This document shows positions 43,582-52,185 of a stretch of DNA of 64,000 bases, one piece after another. Under the pieces are notes generated by a model that was given only the letters and a program-made list of their open reading frames with translations, was not told the DNA's origin and made no database searches. Made by a program: the position numbers and the translations under genes. How positions within the stretch are numbered: the first letter of the stretch is position 1; every line of letters starts with the position of its first letter. The stretch covers positions 116,342-180,341 of the forward strand of contig CAVOII010000016.1 in the NCBI GenBank assembly GCA_963696025.1. The letters run 5' to 3'. This stretch comes from JABCYV01 sp963696025. GTDB lineage: Bacteria; Acidobacteriota; Terriglobia; Terriglobales; Acidobacteriaceae.

Positions 43582-44331
43582 CTAGCCGGCGACTTCCTCG
43601 AGTAACTTTTGATCGATGTCGAAATTGGAATGCACATTCTGGACGTCGTCATGCTCCTCGAGCGCTTCCATCAATCGAATCATGGTGCTTGCGGCGGCGC
43701 CTTCCAGCTTGATGTAATTTTGTGGAATCATGGCCACGCTGGAAGAAGCAGGTTCAACGCCTGCTTTCTTGACCGCTTCCAGAACCGCTTCGTACGCCGA
43801 TGGCTCGCACAGTACTTCCCAGTTGTCACCGTCATCGCGCAGATCTTCGGCTCCAGCGTCGAGCACAATCCCCATGAGGTCATCTTCTTTCGCGGCCGAC
43901 TTCGGAATCACAATGTCACCCTTCTTGTGAAACATCCAGGAGACCGCGCCCGCCTCGGCCATGTTGCCACCGTTTTTGCCGAAGACGTGACGAATTTCGC
44001 TCACCGTGCGATTGCGGTTATCGGTGTTGATGTCGAGCAAGATGGCGACGCCGCCGGGGCCATAGCCCTCAAGTGAAAATTCCTCGTAGGTTGCGCCGGG
44101 CAATTCGCCGGTACCGCGCTGGATGGCACGCTTAATGTTGTCGGCCGGCATGTTCTCGGCTTTGGCGGCTGCGATAGCGCCCCGCAAACGAGGGTTGGCG
44201 TCAGGATCTCCACCGCCATTTTTGGCGGCAATCGAAATTTCCTTGATGAGACGAGTAAAAATCTTGCCGCGCTTGGCGTCGAGCGCGCCCTTTTTATGTT
44301 TGATGGTGGCCCATTTTGAATGGCCGGACAT
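43582..44331 (-). CDS. YebC/PmpR family DNA-binding regulatory protein
   Basis: A 249-residue protein, the usual length. N-terminus MSGHSKWATIKHKKGALDAKRGK is the family hallmark, followed by NPRLRGAIAAAKAENMPADNIKRAI and EGYGPGGVAILLD. Family members bind DNA or ribosomes; recent work links some to resolving stalled translation at proline runs. It stands alone here, with its own terminator. Confidence 0.93.
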   Translation of the reverse strand: MSGHSKWATIKHKKGALDAKRGKIFTRLIKEISIAAKNGGGDPDANPRLRGAIAAAKAENMPADNIKRAIQRGTGELPGATYEEFSLEGYGPGGVAILLDINTDNRNRTVSEIRHVFGKNGGNMAEAGAVSWMFHKKGDIVIPKSAAKEDDLMGIVLDAGAEDLRDDGDNWEVLCEPSAYEAVLEAVKKAGVEPASSSVAMIPQNYIKLEGAAASTMIRLMEALEEHDDVQNVHSNFDIDQKLLEEVAG

Positions 44332-44504
44332 GCGGATACCTCGTGTCTATTGAACTTTAGGTTGAGCTTATGTTGATAACGCCGATTCTAACTGCAAAGG
44401 ACTCGCCCGTAGAGGAGATCACTTCATTGCCCTCGGGATTGCCTCAAAAGAGTGCAGCCGAACCGAGATTATAGCACGGTCGCAGGCGGAATCTGACGGT
44501 TTCA

Positions 44505-44996
44505 TCACGATCTAAGATCCGGCCGGGCGGGTATTTCCTCCGAATTTCGCCGGGCCTTGTACGCGTAGACAACGGCTAACAACGGCGGCGCGAGCAACAC
44601 TCCCCAGAACGGAATCAGAAATCCCAGAATTAGGGGCGTGAGGATCGATGCCCAGATCGGCACCTTCGCCGTCCGTTTCATGATGTAAGGCTGAAGAAGA
44701 AAGCCGTCCACCACTACGATGACAGCGTAGAGCATCAGAACGTAAAGAGGATGCTCCCAGTCTCTCCACTTGAGGGTGGCGGTGAGCGCCGGACCTAGCA
44801 TTCCCAGTGCTGGTCCGATGTGGGGCACGAATTGCAAAACCGCGGCTAGCAGCGCCCAGAAAAACGCCCAGGGAACTTTCAAGATGTAAAGGCCGATCAG
44901 CCACAAGACTGCGACGGCTAGTGAGTCTTGAAACTGGGCGATGATCCAGTTCTTAAGCGCGCCGCCGGTGGTGCGAACGTGATCTCCGAGATTCAT
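44505..44996 (-). CDS. Short AI-2E-family-type membrane protein (C-terminal half only)
   Basis: A 163-residue protein with about four to five hydrophobic segments. It matches the second half of AI-2E family exporters: FVPHIGPALGMLGPALTATL and DGFLLQPYIMKRTAKVPIWASIL, with the final GFLIPFWGVLLAPPLLA. Full-length family members have about 350 residues. The ATG at 44996 is taken since the frame above it (to 45164) is unlike the family and overlaps the sigma gene. Either a real short form or a 5'-deleted gene. Confidence 0.6.
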   Translation of the reverse strand: MNLGDHVRTTGGALKNWIIAQFQDSLAVAVLWLIGLYILKVPWAFFWALLAAVLQFVPHIGPALGMLGPALTATLKWRDWEHPLYVLMLYAVIVVVDGFLLQPYIMKRTAKVPIWASILTPLILGFLIPFWGVLLAPPLLAVVYAYKARRNSEEIPARPDLRS

Positions 44997-45112
44997 TCTG
45001 CTGTTGAAAATGTGAAACCTCAGGTTCTCAGTGTGCCACAGATAATTCGGATGCAGGTTGTAAACCTTAGACTCGGAAACTCGTCCATAGTGACAACAGG
45101 AGAGGAAAGAGA

Positions 45113-45700
45113 GTGGAGTCCGCGCTGACCGCAAGCTTGAACCCGGCTGTGCAGGCCCGAGCACAAGCCATATCGGCGTCGAGTTTTGAAGACATCATGC
45201 GGCAGCATCAGGGGCGCGTGCACCGCGTGATTTACTTGCTGGTTAGAGATGCGGACATCGCCGACAACTTGACGCAAGAGTGTTTTCTGCGCGCTTACCA
45301 GAAACGCGCCAGCTTCCGGGGTGAATGCCGGATCGAGACCTGGCTGTTGCGAATTGCCATCAACCTGGTACGCGATCACGGCAAGAACCGTCGAGTGTCG
45401 TTCTGGAGGCGGTTGATTGGTGTGGAGGAGAATGATAACGCGGCTCAGCCGTTGCAATTTGTCTCGCGGCAACCGTCGCCGGAACGGGTGTTGCTGGCGC
45501 GCGAAGAATTGCAGTCGGTGTGGAAGGCATTGTCCACGCTTTCGCCACAGCAACGTGAGATTTTCTTTCTCCGCTTCGCCGAAGAAATGCCGCTGCTGGA
45601 GATCGCGGAGTTGCTCGAACTCAAAATCGGCACGGTCAAAGCACAGTTGGCGCGGGCGACCGGGAAATTACGCGAAATGAAGGAGAAGCAATGGAGATAA
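45113..45700 (+). CDS. ECF RNA polymerase sigma factor (RpoE-like)
   Basis: A 195-residue sigma factor. Region 2: FEDIMRQHQGRVHRVIYLLV, DADIADNLTQECFLRAYQKR and the WLLRIAINLVRDHGK helix. Region 4: LSTLSPQQREIFFLRFAEEM, then the HTH LEIAELLELKIGTVKAQLARATG. GTG start with AGAGGAAAGAGA upstream. Overlaps the next gene by ten bases. It forms an operon with a putative anti-sigma protein and a Spy-like protein, suggesting an envelope-stress regulon. Confidence 0.93.
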   Translation: MESALTASLNPAVQARAQAISASSFEDIMRQHQGRVHRVIYLLVRDADIADNLTQECFLRAYQKRASFRGECRIETWLLRIAINLVRDHGKNRRVSFWRRLIGVEENDNAAQPLQFVSRQPSPERVLLAREELQSVWKALSTLSPQQREIFFLRFAEEMPLLEIAELLELKIGTVKAQLARATGKLREMKEKQWR

Positions 45701-46149
45701 TCCGCCATCTCAGCGATGATGAACTTGCAGTTTTGTTGCTGGCGAGCGACCAGCAGGCTCTCCGGGAAACGCTCGAGCGCCTGCCTGGGTGCGCGCAGAC
45801 AGTAACCCAGCAACCGGATGAGTTCTGGGAGAAACAGCGGGCCAAAGTGTGGTCACGAGTTGCGCAGGAGGAGCGGAGCGTCGCTCAACGCTTCCCGGTA
45901 TTGAGGTGGGCGGCTGTGGCAAGCATCATCGCCATTGCTGCAATGATGCTGCACCGCGAGCCGGCTCCCCAGATTCGAGATGCCCGGGTGGATCCCGACC
46001 ATGAATTACTTATTGAAGTAGAGCGTGCGGTAAGTACCGGCGGCCCGGAGGCACTGGAGCCTGCGGCTCTGCTTGCCCAGGAAATGATACAGGCACAACC
46101 CGGCGCGAGTGCGCCGATTCACAAAAAGGAGCTTACTCATGAGAATTAA
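45691..46149 (+). CDS. Putative anti-sigma factor with one membrane helix
   Basis: A 152-residue protein. N-terminal cytoplasmic part HLSDDELAVLLLASDQQALRETLERLPGCAQ resembles the sigma-binding region of anti-sigma proteins, but the zinc motif is not present (single Cys). A membrane helix follows at about residues 68-88 (WAAVASIIAIAAMM), then a periplasmic tail. Overlap with the sigma gene by ten bases and with the next gene by eleven bases supports a shared function. Assigned mainly from context. Confidence 0.7.
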   Translation: MEIIRHLSDDELAVLLLASDQQALRETLERLPGCAQTVTQQPDEFWEKQRAKVWSRVAQEERSVAQRFPVLRWAAVASIIAIAAMMLHREPAPQIRDARVDPDHELLIEVERAVSTGGPEALEPAALLAQEMIQAQPGASAPIHKKELTHEN

Positions 46150-46726
46150 ATCCCTTGCCGTAGTTGTCGCAGCGCTATTTCCACTGCTTGTGCAAGCGCA
46201 AAGTCCCCGGACCATTCAAGCGCCGTCGGTTTCTACGGGCGCGAAAGTCATGGTGTACCACGGAGAACTGGGCAAGTGGTGGCAAAATTCCGACATTGCG
46301 AAGAAGCTGCAACTCAACGACGGACAGATCAGCCAGTTGGATCAGATTTTCTACGATCACAAGGTCAAACTGATTGACTACGGCGCAGAGATGGAAAAGC
46401 AAGACCTGAAATTGCAGACATTGCTCGATGCTGACGTCCCGAACGAGGGCCAGGTAGAGGGGCAAGTGGATCAAGTGCTGAGCGCAAGGGGCAAGCTGGA
46501 ACGTGAGTACACGATTATGAATCTGGATTTGCGAAAGGTGCTTTCGCTCGATCAGTGGCGACAACTGCGGTCGATTCGCGGAGATGGCGGAGGATTCGGC
46601 GGCCAGGTGTTTTTCCGTAAAGCCCTGCCTGCGGGTGCGGCGCCGCCAGCTCTCCCACAATTGCCTGACGTCGCGATCCCTGGCCCGCCCCCGCCTCCGC
46701 CTCCGGGAGCTGAGGACATGTTCTGA
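46139..46726 (+). CDS. Spy/CpxP-like periplasmic protein with proline-rich C-terminus
   Basis: A 195-residue protein with signal peptide MRIKSLAVVVAALFPLLVQA. The body is helical with two LTxxQ-like motifs: LNDGQISQLDQIF and LSLDQWRQLRS, as in Spy/CpxP and zinc-resistance-associated proteins that chaperone or sense envelope stress. The C-terminal 50 residues are Gly and Pro rich, with a run of seven prolines. The ATG at 46139 overlaps the end of the anti-sigma-like gene, suggesting coupling. Last gene before the terminator at 46750. Confidence 0.8.
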   Translation: MRIKSLAVVVAALFPLLVQAQSPRTIQAPSVSTGAKVMVYHGELGKWWQNSDIAKKLQLNDGQISQLDQIFYDHKVKLIDYGAEMEKQDLKLQTLLDADVPNEGQVEGQVDQVLSARGKLEREYTIMNLDLRKVLSLDQWRQLRSIRGDGGGFGGQVFFRKALPAGAAPPALPQLPDVAIPGPPPPPPPGAEDMF

Positions 46727-46749
46727 GGACAACTTAGAGAACGGGATCG

Positions 46750-46788
46750 GCCGCCCCATTCCCGCAAGGGAAAGGGAGCGGCTTTTTT
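46750..46788 (+). terminator. Rho-independent terminator of the sigma/Spy-like operon
   Basis: GCCGCCCCATTCCC then GCAA loop, GGGAAAGGGAGCGGC, then six T. The arms pair over about 13 positions with one or two mismatches. It lies 24 bases after the Spy-like stop and 44 before purQ. Confidence 0.87.
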
Positions 46789-46831
46789 CATGTTAGACTT
46801 TCGGTTAAACCTCTCTTCCAGGAAACGGCGG

Positions 46832-47527
46832 ATGAAATTTGGCGTCATTATTTTCCCCGGATCGAACTGCGACCACGATGCCTACTGGACGATCCAGCAG
46901 ATAGCCAAGCAAGCGGCGACGTTTCTGTGGCACGAATCGCACGATCTCGAGGGCTGTGATGCGATCGTCGTGCCGGGTGGTTTCGCTTACGGAGACTATC
47001 TTCGCACCGGTGCCATCGCGAAATTTTCACCGGTGATGGAGTCGGTGGGCAAGTTTGCGGCTGGCGGCGGACTGGTTTTAGGCATTTGCAATGGATTTCA
47101 AATTCTGTGCGAGGCAGGCTTGTTGCCAGGGGCGCTTATGCGGAATGTGGGACTCAAATACGTCTGCAAACCGGTCCAGTTGCGAGTGGAAAACGCTGAC
47201 ACTGCATTCACCAATGCCTGCCGGCAGGGAGAAGTTCTAACCATCCCGATTGGCCACATGGAGGGCAATTATTTCTGCGACCCCGCGACTCTGGACGAGT
47301 TGCGCCGAGATCAGCGGATTGTATTTCGCTACGCCACGCCGAGCGGTGAAATCACTGCTGAAGCCAATCCTAATGGATCGCTGGATAACGTCGCCGGCAT
47401 CTGCAATTCCGGCCGAAACGTGCTGGGAATGATGCCTCATCCCGAGCGCTTCAGCGAGCCGGAACTAGGCGGAACGGATGGGTTCAAGATCTTTGAATCT
47501 TTGGTGGGCGCAATGGCGGAAAAATAG
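46832..47527 (+). CDS. purQ: Phosphoribosylformylglycinamidine synthase subunit PurQ
   Basis: A 231-residue glutamine amidotransferase subunit of the fourth step of purine synthesis, which feeds ammonia to PurL. Start MKFGVIIFPGSNCDHD, catalytic Cys86 in LGICNGFQILCE, and the His/Glu pair in MMPHPERFSEP. The start at 46832 gives the standard N-terminus; an upstream ATG at 46790 adds 14 unrelated residues. Length and motifs are complete. PurL and PurS are not in the window. Confidence 0.93.
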   Translation: MKFGVIIFPGSNCDHDAYWTIQQIAKQAATFLWHESHDLEGCDAIVVPGGFAYGDYLRTGAIAKFSPVMESVGKFAAGGGLVLGICNGFQILCEAGLLPGALMRNVGLKYVCKPVQLRVENADTAFTNACRQGEVLTIPIGHMEGNYFCDPATLDELRRDQRIVFRYATPSGEITAEANPNGSLDNVAGICNSGRNVLGMMPHPERFSEPELGGTDGFKIFESLVGAMAEK

Positions 47528-47816
47528 ATCTTCTGTAGAATGTCTACGCTGGCTTTTGGGCACGAACCGTCACACAGTTTGTCAGTCGCAGTTGAGCAGG
47601 AAGCGAGCCGGTCGCGCGATTATAGCGTCGCCAGGACGCGACGCCTCGCGCGGCTCGCCCAGATTCGCCTTCGGCTCCGCTCAGGCCAAGCTTACGGTGC
47701 ACAAAGGACGCTTGCTCAGGATGACCGCTGCACTGCGCCATTACCCCCAGGTTTGGGGCTGTTGACAACCTTCACGGGAAGTTCTGTTTCTAACTAGGAG
47801 ATTCCAGAAAGACCAC
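47528..47816. other. Intergenic stretch with degenerate repeat sequence
   Basis: No gene seen. About 47620-47735 carries CGCCTTCGGCTCCGCTCAGGC and GACGCTTGCTCAGGATGACC, which read like decayed versions of the GCGGAGC/TCCTGAGC-containing repeats at 37551-37690. The remainder holds only short shadow frames. Confidence 0.4.
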
Positions 47817-48482
47817 ATGAGAACTGACCGACCTGTGACCACGCCGCAGGCGCAGCCCCAATATCTTATTCAAGATTGCCAGACGGGATTCATCAGGAGG
47901 CGACGGGTCACACCTTTCTCCCTTCTCCTGATCTTCTTTTTGGTTCTGATCGTCTGTGGCTGTTTGCCGTCCGCGGCGCAGGACGTACCTCGTATAGAAG
48001 TTTTTGGCGGCTATTCCTATTTGCGGTTTGACAGCCGATCCTTCGGCTTTGCCGGTGGCTCGAATCTCAACGGATATAACCTGGCGCCGGCTTTCAACAT
48101 TTTCCATGGATTGGGCGTGGTGGGGGAGTTGAGCGGTCAGTACGGGTCACATCTGAATCTGCGTGATGTTGCGGTGGGTCCTCAGGTTTTATATCCGAGG
48201 AACAATCTGATTTTTTTCGCACATGCTATGTACGGCGACGCAAGAACGTTTGTGAGCGTCGGGAACGGGGCGGGCAACACTGCGCGCTTGATTGAGGGTG
48301 GGGCGGGCGCTGATCTGTATTACTCTCCCCGGCTCTCCTTCCGAGTGCTGCAGGTTGATTACCTGCGCACGAGTTTATTTCATGGCACGCAAAACAACTT
48401 CCGAATCTCCACTGGGCTGGTATACCACTGGGGTGCGATCAAGGGAAAGAAACACAAGCTGCCGGGCAAGCAGGCGCCCTAG
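47817..48482 (+). CDS. Outer-membrane beta-barrel-like protein
   Basis: A 221-residue protein. A cytoplasmic-like N-terminal stretch precedes a hydrophobic leader at residues about 34-52 (FSLLLIFFLVLIVCGCLPSAA). The mature part alternates strands as in OmpA-like eight-strand barrels: VFGGYSYLRF, AFNIFHGLGVVGELSGQY, LIFFAHAMYGDAR and FRVLQVDYLRTSLFHG, ending with NNFRISTGLVYHWG. The true start may be downstream of 47817. No peptidoglycan-binding domain, so an adhesin or porin-like role is possible. Confidence 0.72.
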   Translation: MRTDRPVTTPQAQPQYLIQDCQTGFIRRRRVTPFSLLLIFFLVLIVCGCLPSAAQDVPRIEVFGGYSYLRFDSRSFGFAGGSNLNGYNLAPAFNIFHGLGVVGELSGQYGSHLNLRDVAVGPQVLYPRNNLIFFAHAMYGDARTFVSVGNGAGNTARLIEGGAGADLYYSPRLSFRVLQVDYLRTSLFHGTQNNFRISTGLVYHWGAIKGKKHKLPGKQAP

Positions 48483-48526
48483 AATGACGCCGGGCGCGAT
48501 CCTGTTTCTGCAGTAGAAGGAACTTC

Positions 48527-49630
48527 ATGACGCCAACCAAACAAAATGGCCTGGTTTTTATATTGTTTGCTTCGCTGGCAGGCCTTGCAGGCTGTACGGG
48601 GTCCAATCACATTGCCTACTTAACCCTGGGTCAAGGGAATACCATCGCCGCGTTCCGCGTCGACAACGGTAACGGCGGACTAACTCAAATCATCGGCTCA
48701 CCATTCAATGCGGGGAATTCGCCGATTTCGATCGTGGTCCATCCCTCCAACAAATTCGCTTACGCCGCCAATCAGATTGGAAATGACATTTCGCTGTTCA
48801 CCATCGATCACAGCACGGGCGCTCTGACCGAAATCGAGCCACGTGCAACAGCGGGAGTTTCCCCGTCGTTCCTGGTTATGGATTCCGGCGGCCACTTTTT
48901 GTTTGCTGCGAACCAGGCATCGAACAGCATTTCGGTCTACTCCATCGACGCTGCGAAGGGTACTCTGACTGAAATCCAGGGATCACCGTTTTCCACGGGA
49001 TTCAACTCTAACCCAGTTGCACTGGCCATAACTCCCGCCGGAAAATTCCTCTACGTTGCCGCACCGAACCTGCAGTCTATATTCAGCTACTCTGTGACTT
49101 CTGGGGCGTTGCAGCCAGTGCCCAACTCGCCAGTTCTGGTGGATGTTGGACCGGTTTCCCTGGTGGTGGACCCTGCGGGGCATTTTCTGTACGTGGCGAA
49201 TTTCATCGGGAATACATTGTCCGTTCTGGCAATCGACCCGAATAGTGGAGCTTTGACTGCGATCCCGGGCTCGCCATTCAGCGTCTGCACGAGTACGACG
49301 ACGACCTGTATCGCCAGTCCGGTGTGGGTGGCCATCAACCCGTCAGGGAACGTTTTATACACCGCCAACAAAGGAACCAACAACGTCTCGGTATTCTCGA
49401 TTGCCTCCAGTACGGGGGTTCCGACCCAGATCACCAACTCGCCTTTTGCTACCGGCACGGCTCCGGTGTTTGTCAGTGTCGATTCCACGGGCCACTTTCT
49501 GTACGTAGGGAATCAAACTTCGAAAAACATCACTGAATTCAGCATCAATCAAAGTGCGGGCACCCTTCCGACCGGTATTGTCGGCGCGAGCACGACCACA
49601 GCTCCCACATCAATGGTTACGACGAAGTGA
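48527..49630 (+). CDS. YVTN/lactonase-like beta-propeller lipoprotein
   Basis: A 367-residue lipoprotein. Lipobox LAGC (Cys23) after MTPTKQNGLVFILFASLAG. Then a propeller of repeating blades with signatures like PSNKFAYAANQIGNDISLF, GHFLYVANFIGNTLSVLAI and GNVLYTANKGTNNVSVFSI, each followed by TGxLTxIxGSPF. It matches 6-phosphogluconolactonase-like and YVTN proteins, which are abundant in Acidobacteriota. The enzymatic role is uncertain. Confidence 0.87.
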   Translation: MTPTKQNGLVFILFASLAGLAGCTGSNHIAYLTLGQGNTIAAFRVDNGNGGLTQIIGSPFNAGNSPISIVVHPSNKFAYAANQIGNDISLFTIDHSTGALTEIEPRATAGVSPSFLVMDSGGHFLFAANQASNSISVYSIDAAKGTLTEIQGSPFSTGFNSNPVALAITPAGKFLYVAAPNLQSIFSYSVTSGALQPVPNSPVLVDVGPVSLVVDPAGHFLYVANFIGNTLSVLAIDPNSGALTAIPGSPFSVCTSTTTTCIASPVWVAINPSGNVLYTANKGTNNVSVFSIASSTGVPTQITNSPFATGTAPVFVSVDSTGHFLYVGNQTSKNITEFSINQSAGTLPTGIVGASTTTAPTSMVTTK

Positions 49631-49709
49631 GTCGACGGGCGGGATTGGTTGCGCGGCAGTAATCTGTTGATCTTGCTCGCACCGGCAATTGGATCCTCTC
49701 CATTTTCTG

Positions 49710-50714
49710 ATGATTCGCTTTGGGATTCTCGGCTTCGGATTGCACGCCGCCAAGCGTTTGATGCCAGGCTTTGCGCTGGCAAAGAATTGTCACGTTACCG
49801 CCCTCTCGCGCCGCGAAATGAGCAAAGCGCGAGCGTCGGCTGAACAGTTCAACATCCCGCTGGCTTTCGATTCGGCCGGGCAATTGTGCCGCTCGCCGGA
49901 GGTCGACGCGGTGTTTGTAACCACTCCCAACGCATGTCATCTGGCCGATGTGTTGCTGGCGATCGAAAGCGGAAAGCCAGTGCTGTGCGAGAAACCGATG
50001 GCCACCAATGCCGATGAATGCCGGCGGATGGTGGAGGCAGCGCGACGAGCAAATGTTCTGCTGGGGGTCGCACAGGTATTTCGGTTCGAAGAGAGCACGG
50101 CGCGGCTGCGAGAGCGAATCGCCGCGGGACAAATCGGCAAGGTGATCTTTGCCCGATCCGAATTTTCGTTTCCTGCGAGCGGCGGACATCCGCGCACATG
50201 GATCAATGATATTGCGGTGGCTGCCGGCGGACCAATCGCCGACGTGGGCGTCCACTGCGTCGATGCGCTGCGCTACATGCTCCAAGATGAGGTGACAGGG
50301 GTTAGCGCCCGGGGCATGTCTGACAGTAAGTCGGATGCCATGGAAGCGACGGCCGCGTTGACCCTCGAATTTTCCCGCGGGACTTTGGGCACAGTGCTGG
50401 TTTCCTTCCGAGCGGAGTACCGCACGCCTATCGAATTGGTAGGCGCGACTGGCGTATTACGGGCCGATGATGGATTGAATGTGGAGCGACCCATTACCCT
50501 GGAGCTCCGCCGCGCCGAGTCGGTGGTCGAGACAGAGCCGGTCTCCAACCGGTACGCCTACGCTCGACAGGTGGATTCATTCGCCGCCGCGGTGGAAGGC
50601 CAAGCGGCATTTCCTGTCCCTGGGGAAGAAGGCTGGCAGAACCAGGAAGTTCTGGATGCGGCGTACCGCAGTTTGAAGAGCGGCAGGACGGAAGATGTGC
50701 CACAGGTGAAGTGA
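49710..50714 (+). CDS. Gfo/Idh/MocA family oxidoreductase
   Basis: A 334-residue NAD(P)-dependent enzyme. Rossmann motif GILGFGLHAAKRLM at the N-terminus, EKPMATNADECRRMVEAA (conserved Lys) near residue 95, and a beta-rich C-terminal domain with DVGVHCVDALRYM (catalytic His region). The ATG at 49710 gives the correct Rossmann start. An upstream frame from 49689 adds seven residues. The sugar or inositol substrate is unknown. Confidence 0.9.
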   Translation: MIRFGILGFGLHAAKRLMPGFALAKNCHVTALSRREMSKARASAEQFNIPLAFDSAGQLCRSPEVDAVFVTTPNACHLADVLLAIESGKPVLCEKPMATNADECRRMVEAARRANVLLGVAQVFRFEESTARLRERIAAGQIGKVIFARSEFSFPASGGHPRTWINDIAVAAGGPIADVGVHCVDALRYMLQDEVTGVSARGMSDSKSDAMEATAALTLEFSRGTLGTVLVSFRAEYRTPIELVGATGVLRADDGLNVERPITLELRRAESVVETEPVSNRYAYARQVDSFAAAVEGQAAFPVPGEEGWQNQEVLDAAYRSLKSGRTEDVPQVK

Positions 50715-50724
50715 CAGCGAAGGT

Positions 50725-51453
50725 TTACTTGGGCGGGATTCCCTTAGCTTCGACAATGGCCCAGTGCCAGTCCTGGTCGGAGGAGAGAGCTGTACCCAAA
50801 GTTTCGCGGAACACGGTCGTGGTCAGCGGAGCGGCCGCGCCCTTCAGGTGGTAGAGCACGGTGATGTCCGAATGTTTTTCGGCGGGAACGCCACTTTCGG
50901 CCGCAGCCGGAATCAACTTAGCCGATCCGAAATACGCCGTCTTTGTATCCTGGCTACGCAGGATGGTCAGACCGACCGTGATCTCCTTCAGGTTCCATCC
51001 CGTCCCGTTAAAGACCGAGATTTGCAGCCTATCTCCATCGATGGTGGCCGGGCCTTCCAGCTTGGCGAGCTCTCCGGCCGGCAGATCTTGGGGCACATAC
51101 GGATCAGAAAGCAGCGCGGTGGCTTGGGCATTAAAAGAAAGGCTGCAGGTAACGTCGGGCGATGACACCTGAAAATTCTTGCCCAGCCCATCGAAAGAAA
51201 ACTGCATCCGGCCGTTGAGTCGCTGGGCCTCGACTTGGTTCATGACCTGAGTGAGATTGTCGTTGTCAATCACCCCGTGGTCGGTCACCGCATGGTCGAT
51301 CTCGGCGTGCTCTGGGGGCGCTTTGCTCTTGCGCAGCGAGCGCGCCAAGTCACCGAGCGAGACATCGGGATCGTCCGACTGCGCCATCAAGCGAAGTGGG
51401 AGCGTCAATCCTAGAAAGATCGCGAGAATGATGAGAAAGAGTCCACGCTTCAT
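50725..51453 (-). CDS. Secreted protein of unknown function
   Basis: A 242-residue protein with signal peptide MKRGLFLIILAIFLGLTLPLRLMA. A short acidic and basic helix (SLRKSKAPPEHAEIDHAV) is followed by a beta-rich half with a C-terminal TVFRETLGTAL/DWHWAIVEAKG. I recognise no family. Convergent with the oxidoreductase, 10 bases apart. Confidence 0.65.
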   Translation of the reverse strand: MKRGLFLIILAIFLGLTLPLRLMAQSDDPDVSLGDLARSLRKSKAPPEHAEIDHAVTDHGVIDNDNLTQVMNQVEAQRLNGRMQFSFDGLGKNFQVSSPDVTCSLSFNAQATALLSDPYVPQDLPAGELAKLEGPATIDGDRLQISVFNGTGWNLKEITVGLTILRSQDTKTAYFGSAKLIPAAAESGVPAEKHSDITVLYHLKGAAAPLTTTVFRETLGTALSSDQDWHWAIVEAKGIPPK

Positions 51454-51712
51454 GAATGATTTTCGCGGCTCACACTATTGTGCAGTAATTCGTAAGCCTT
51501 GACACTGGTCCGCCTTCGCAAGCATTCAGTTGATTACTAGGCGAAACGATCTGACAAAATTGTAATCAGGAGCGCGAAGGAATGGACGACCGAGGAGTAA
51601 AACGTTGGTAGCTGAACTTTAGAAAGAATATCTCAAGGAGAAGGCAAACCTTGGGCGCGCGGGACAAAGTAGCACGCAACGGGGCACCGCACGCCCAAAG
51701 AAGCCCCGCCCT

Positions 51713-51835
51713 TTAAAGCAGGCCAGAAGCGCGAAAACGTGCGACCGGATCTATAACCGGCACTGGCTCCCGCTTGAAAATCCAGCGGGCCACCGCGAAG
51801 CCCAGAGCCGCATACCAGATATGAACCATCTTCAT
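51713..51835 (-). CDS. Possible 40-residue membrane-anchored small protein
   Basis: An ATG frame of 40 codons plus TAA on the minus strand. It begins MKMVHIWYAALGFAVARWIF (one hydrophobic helix), then KREPVPVIDPVARFRASGLL. Codon choice is consistent with coding. GGGGTGGG lies just upstream but is not a good ribosome site. It could be a membrane small protein. No homologue is recognised. Confidence 0.4.
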   Translation of the reverse strand: MKMVHIWYAALGFAVARWIFKREPVPVIDPVARFRASGLL

Positions 51836-52068
51836 AGCCCACCCCAAGTTATCAGATGCGCCGTACCTTGGGGGCTAAGGCCGAGACATCCTAGCTACGA
51901 TTCCAAAGTAGCAAGCCGGCACCGGTAGGTCAATGAACCATGGGTGCCATGGGCATGGCACGAAAGTAATAGGGTACTGGCTGAGGATTCAGCGTCAGGT
52001 TCTTTGCGGGTAAACTTATGGTCGAAAGACGCCTGCTGAGGTTTCCCCGAGTACCGTCGGTGTGGTTT

Positions 52069-52099
52069 CCCACCTTTCGCAAAAGTCGCGAAAGATGGG
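52069..52099. repeat. Hairpin repeat related to the MITE ends
   Basis: CCCACCTTTCGC (52069-52080) and GCGAAAGATGGG (52088-52099) form an eleven-pair stem with one mismatch and a seven-base loop. It resembles the end stems of the elements at 31557 and 34192. The flank GGGGCACCCC on the right matches the flank of the hairpin at 38670-38712. Confidence 0.6.
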
Positions 52100-52185
52100 G
52101 CACCCCTCGCCCGGATGGCGCACGCATAAACCAGCACCGACCAATGGGCGACCCATCCCGCCAGACACTGCCAAACCGGCTAACG

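Larger units (their letters stand above)
51454..52185. other. Large intergenic region (about 730 bases)
   Basis: Contains a possible 40-codon gene on the minus strand (51713-51835) and one MITE-end-like hairpin (52069-52099). Apart from these I see no gene, tRNA or clear promoter. The stop of the Asp-box gene marks the right border. Confidence 0.5.
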
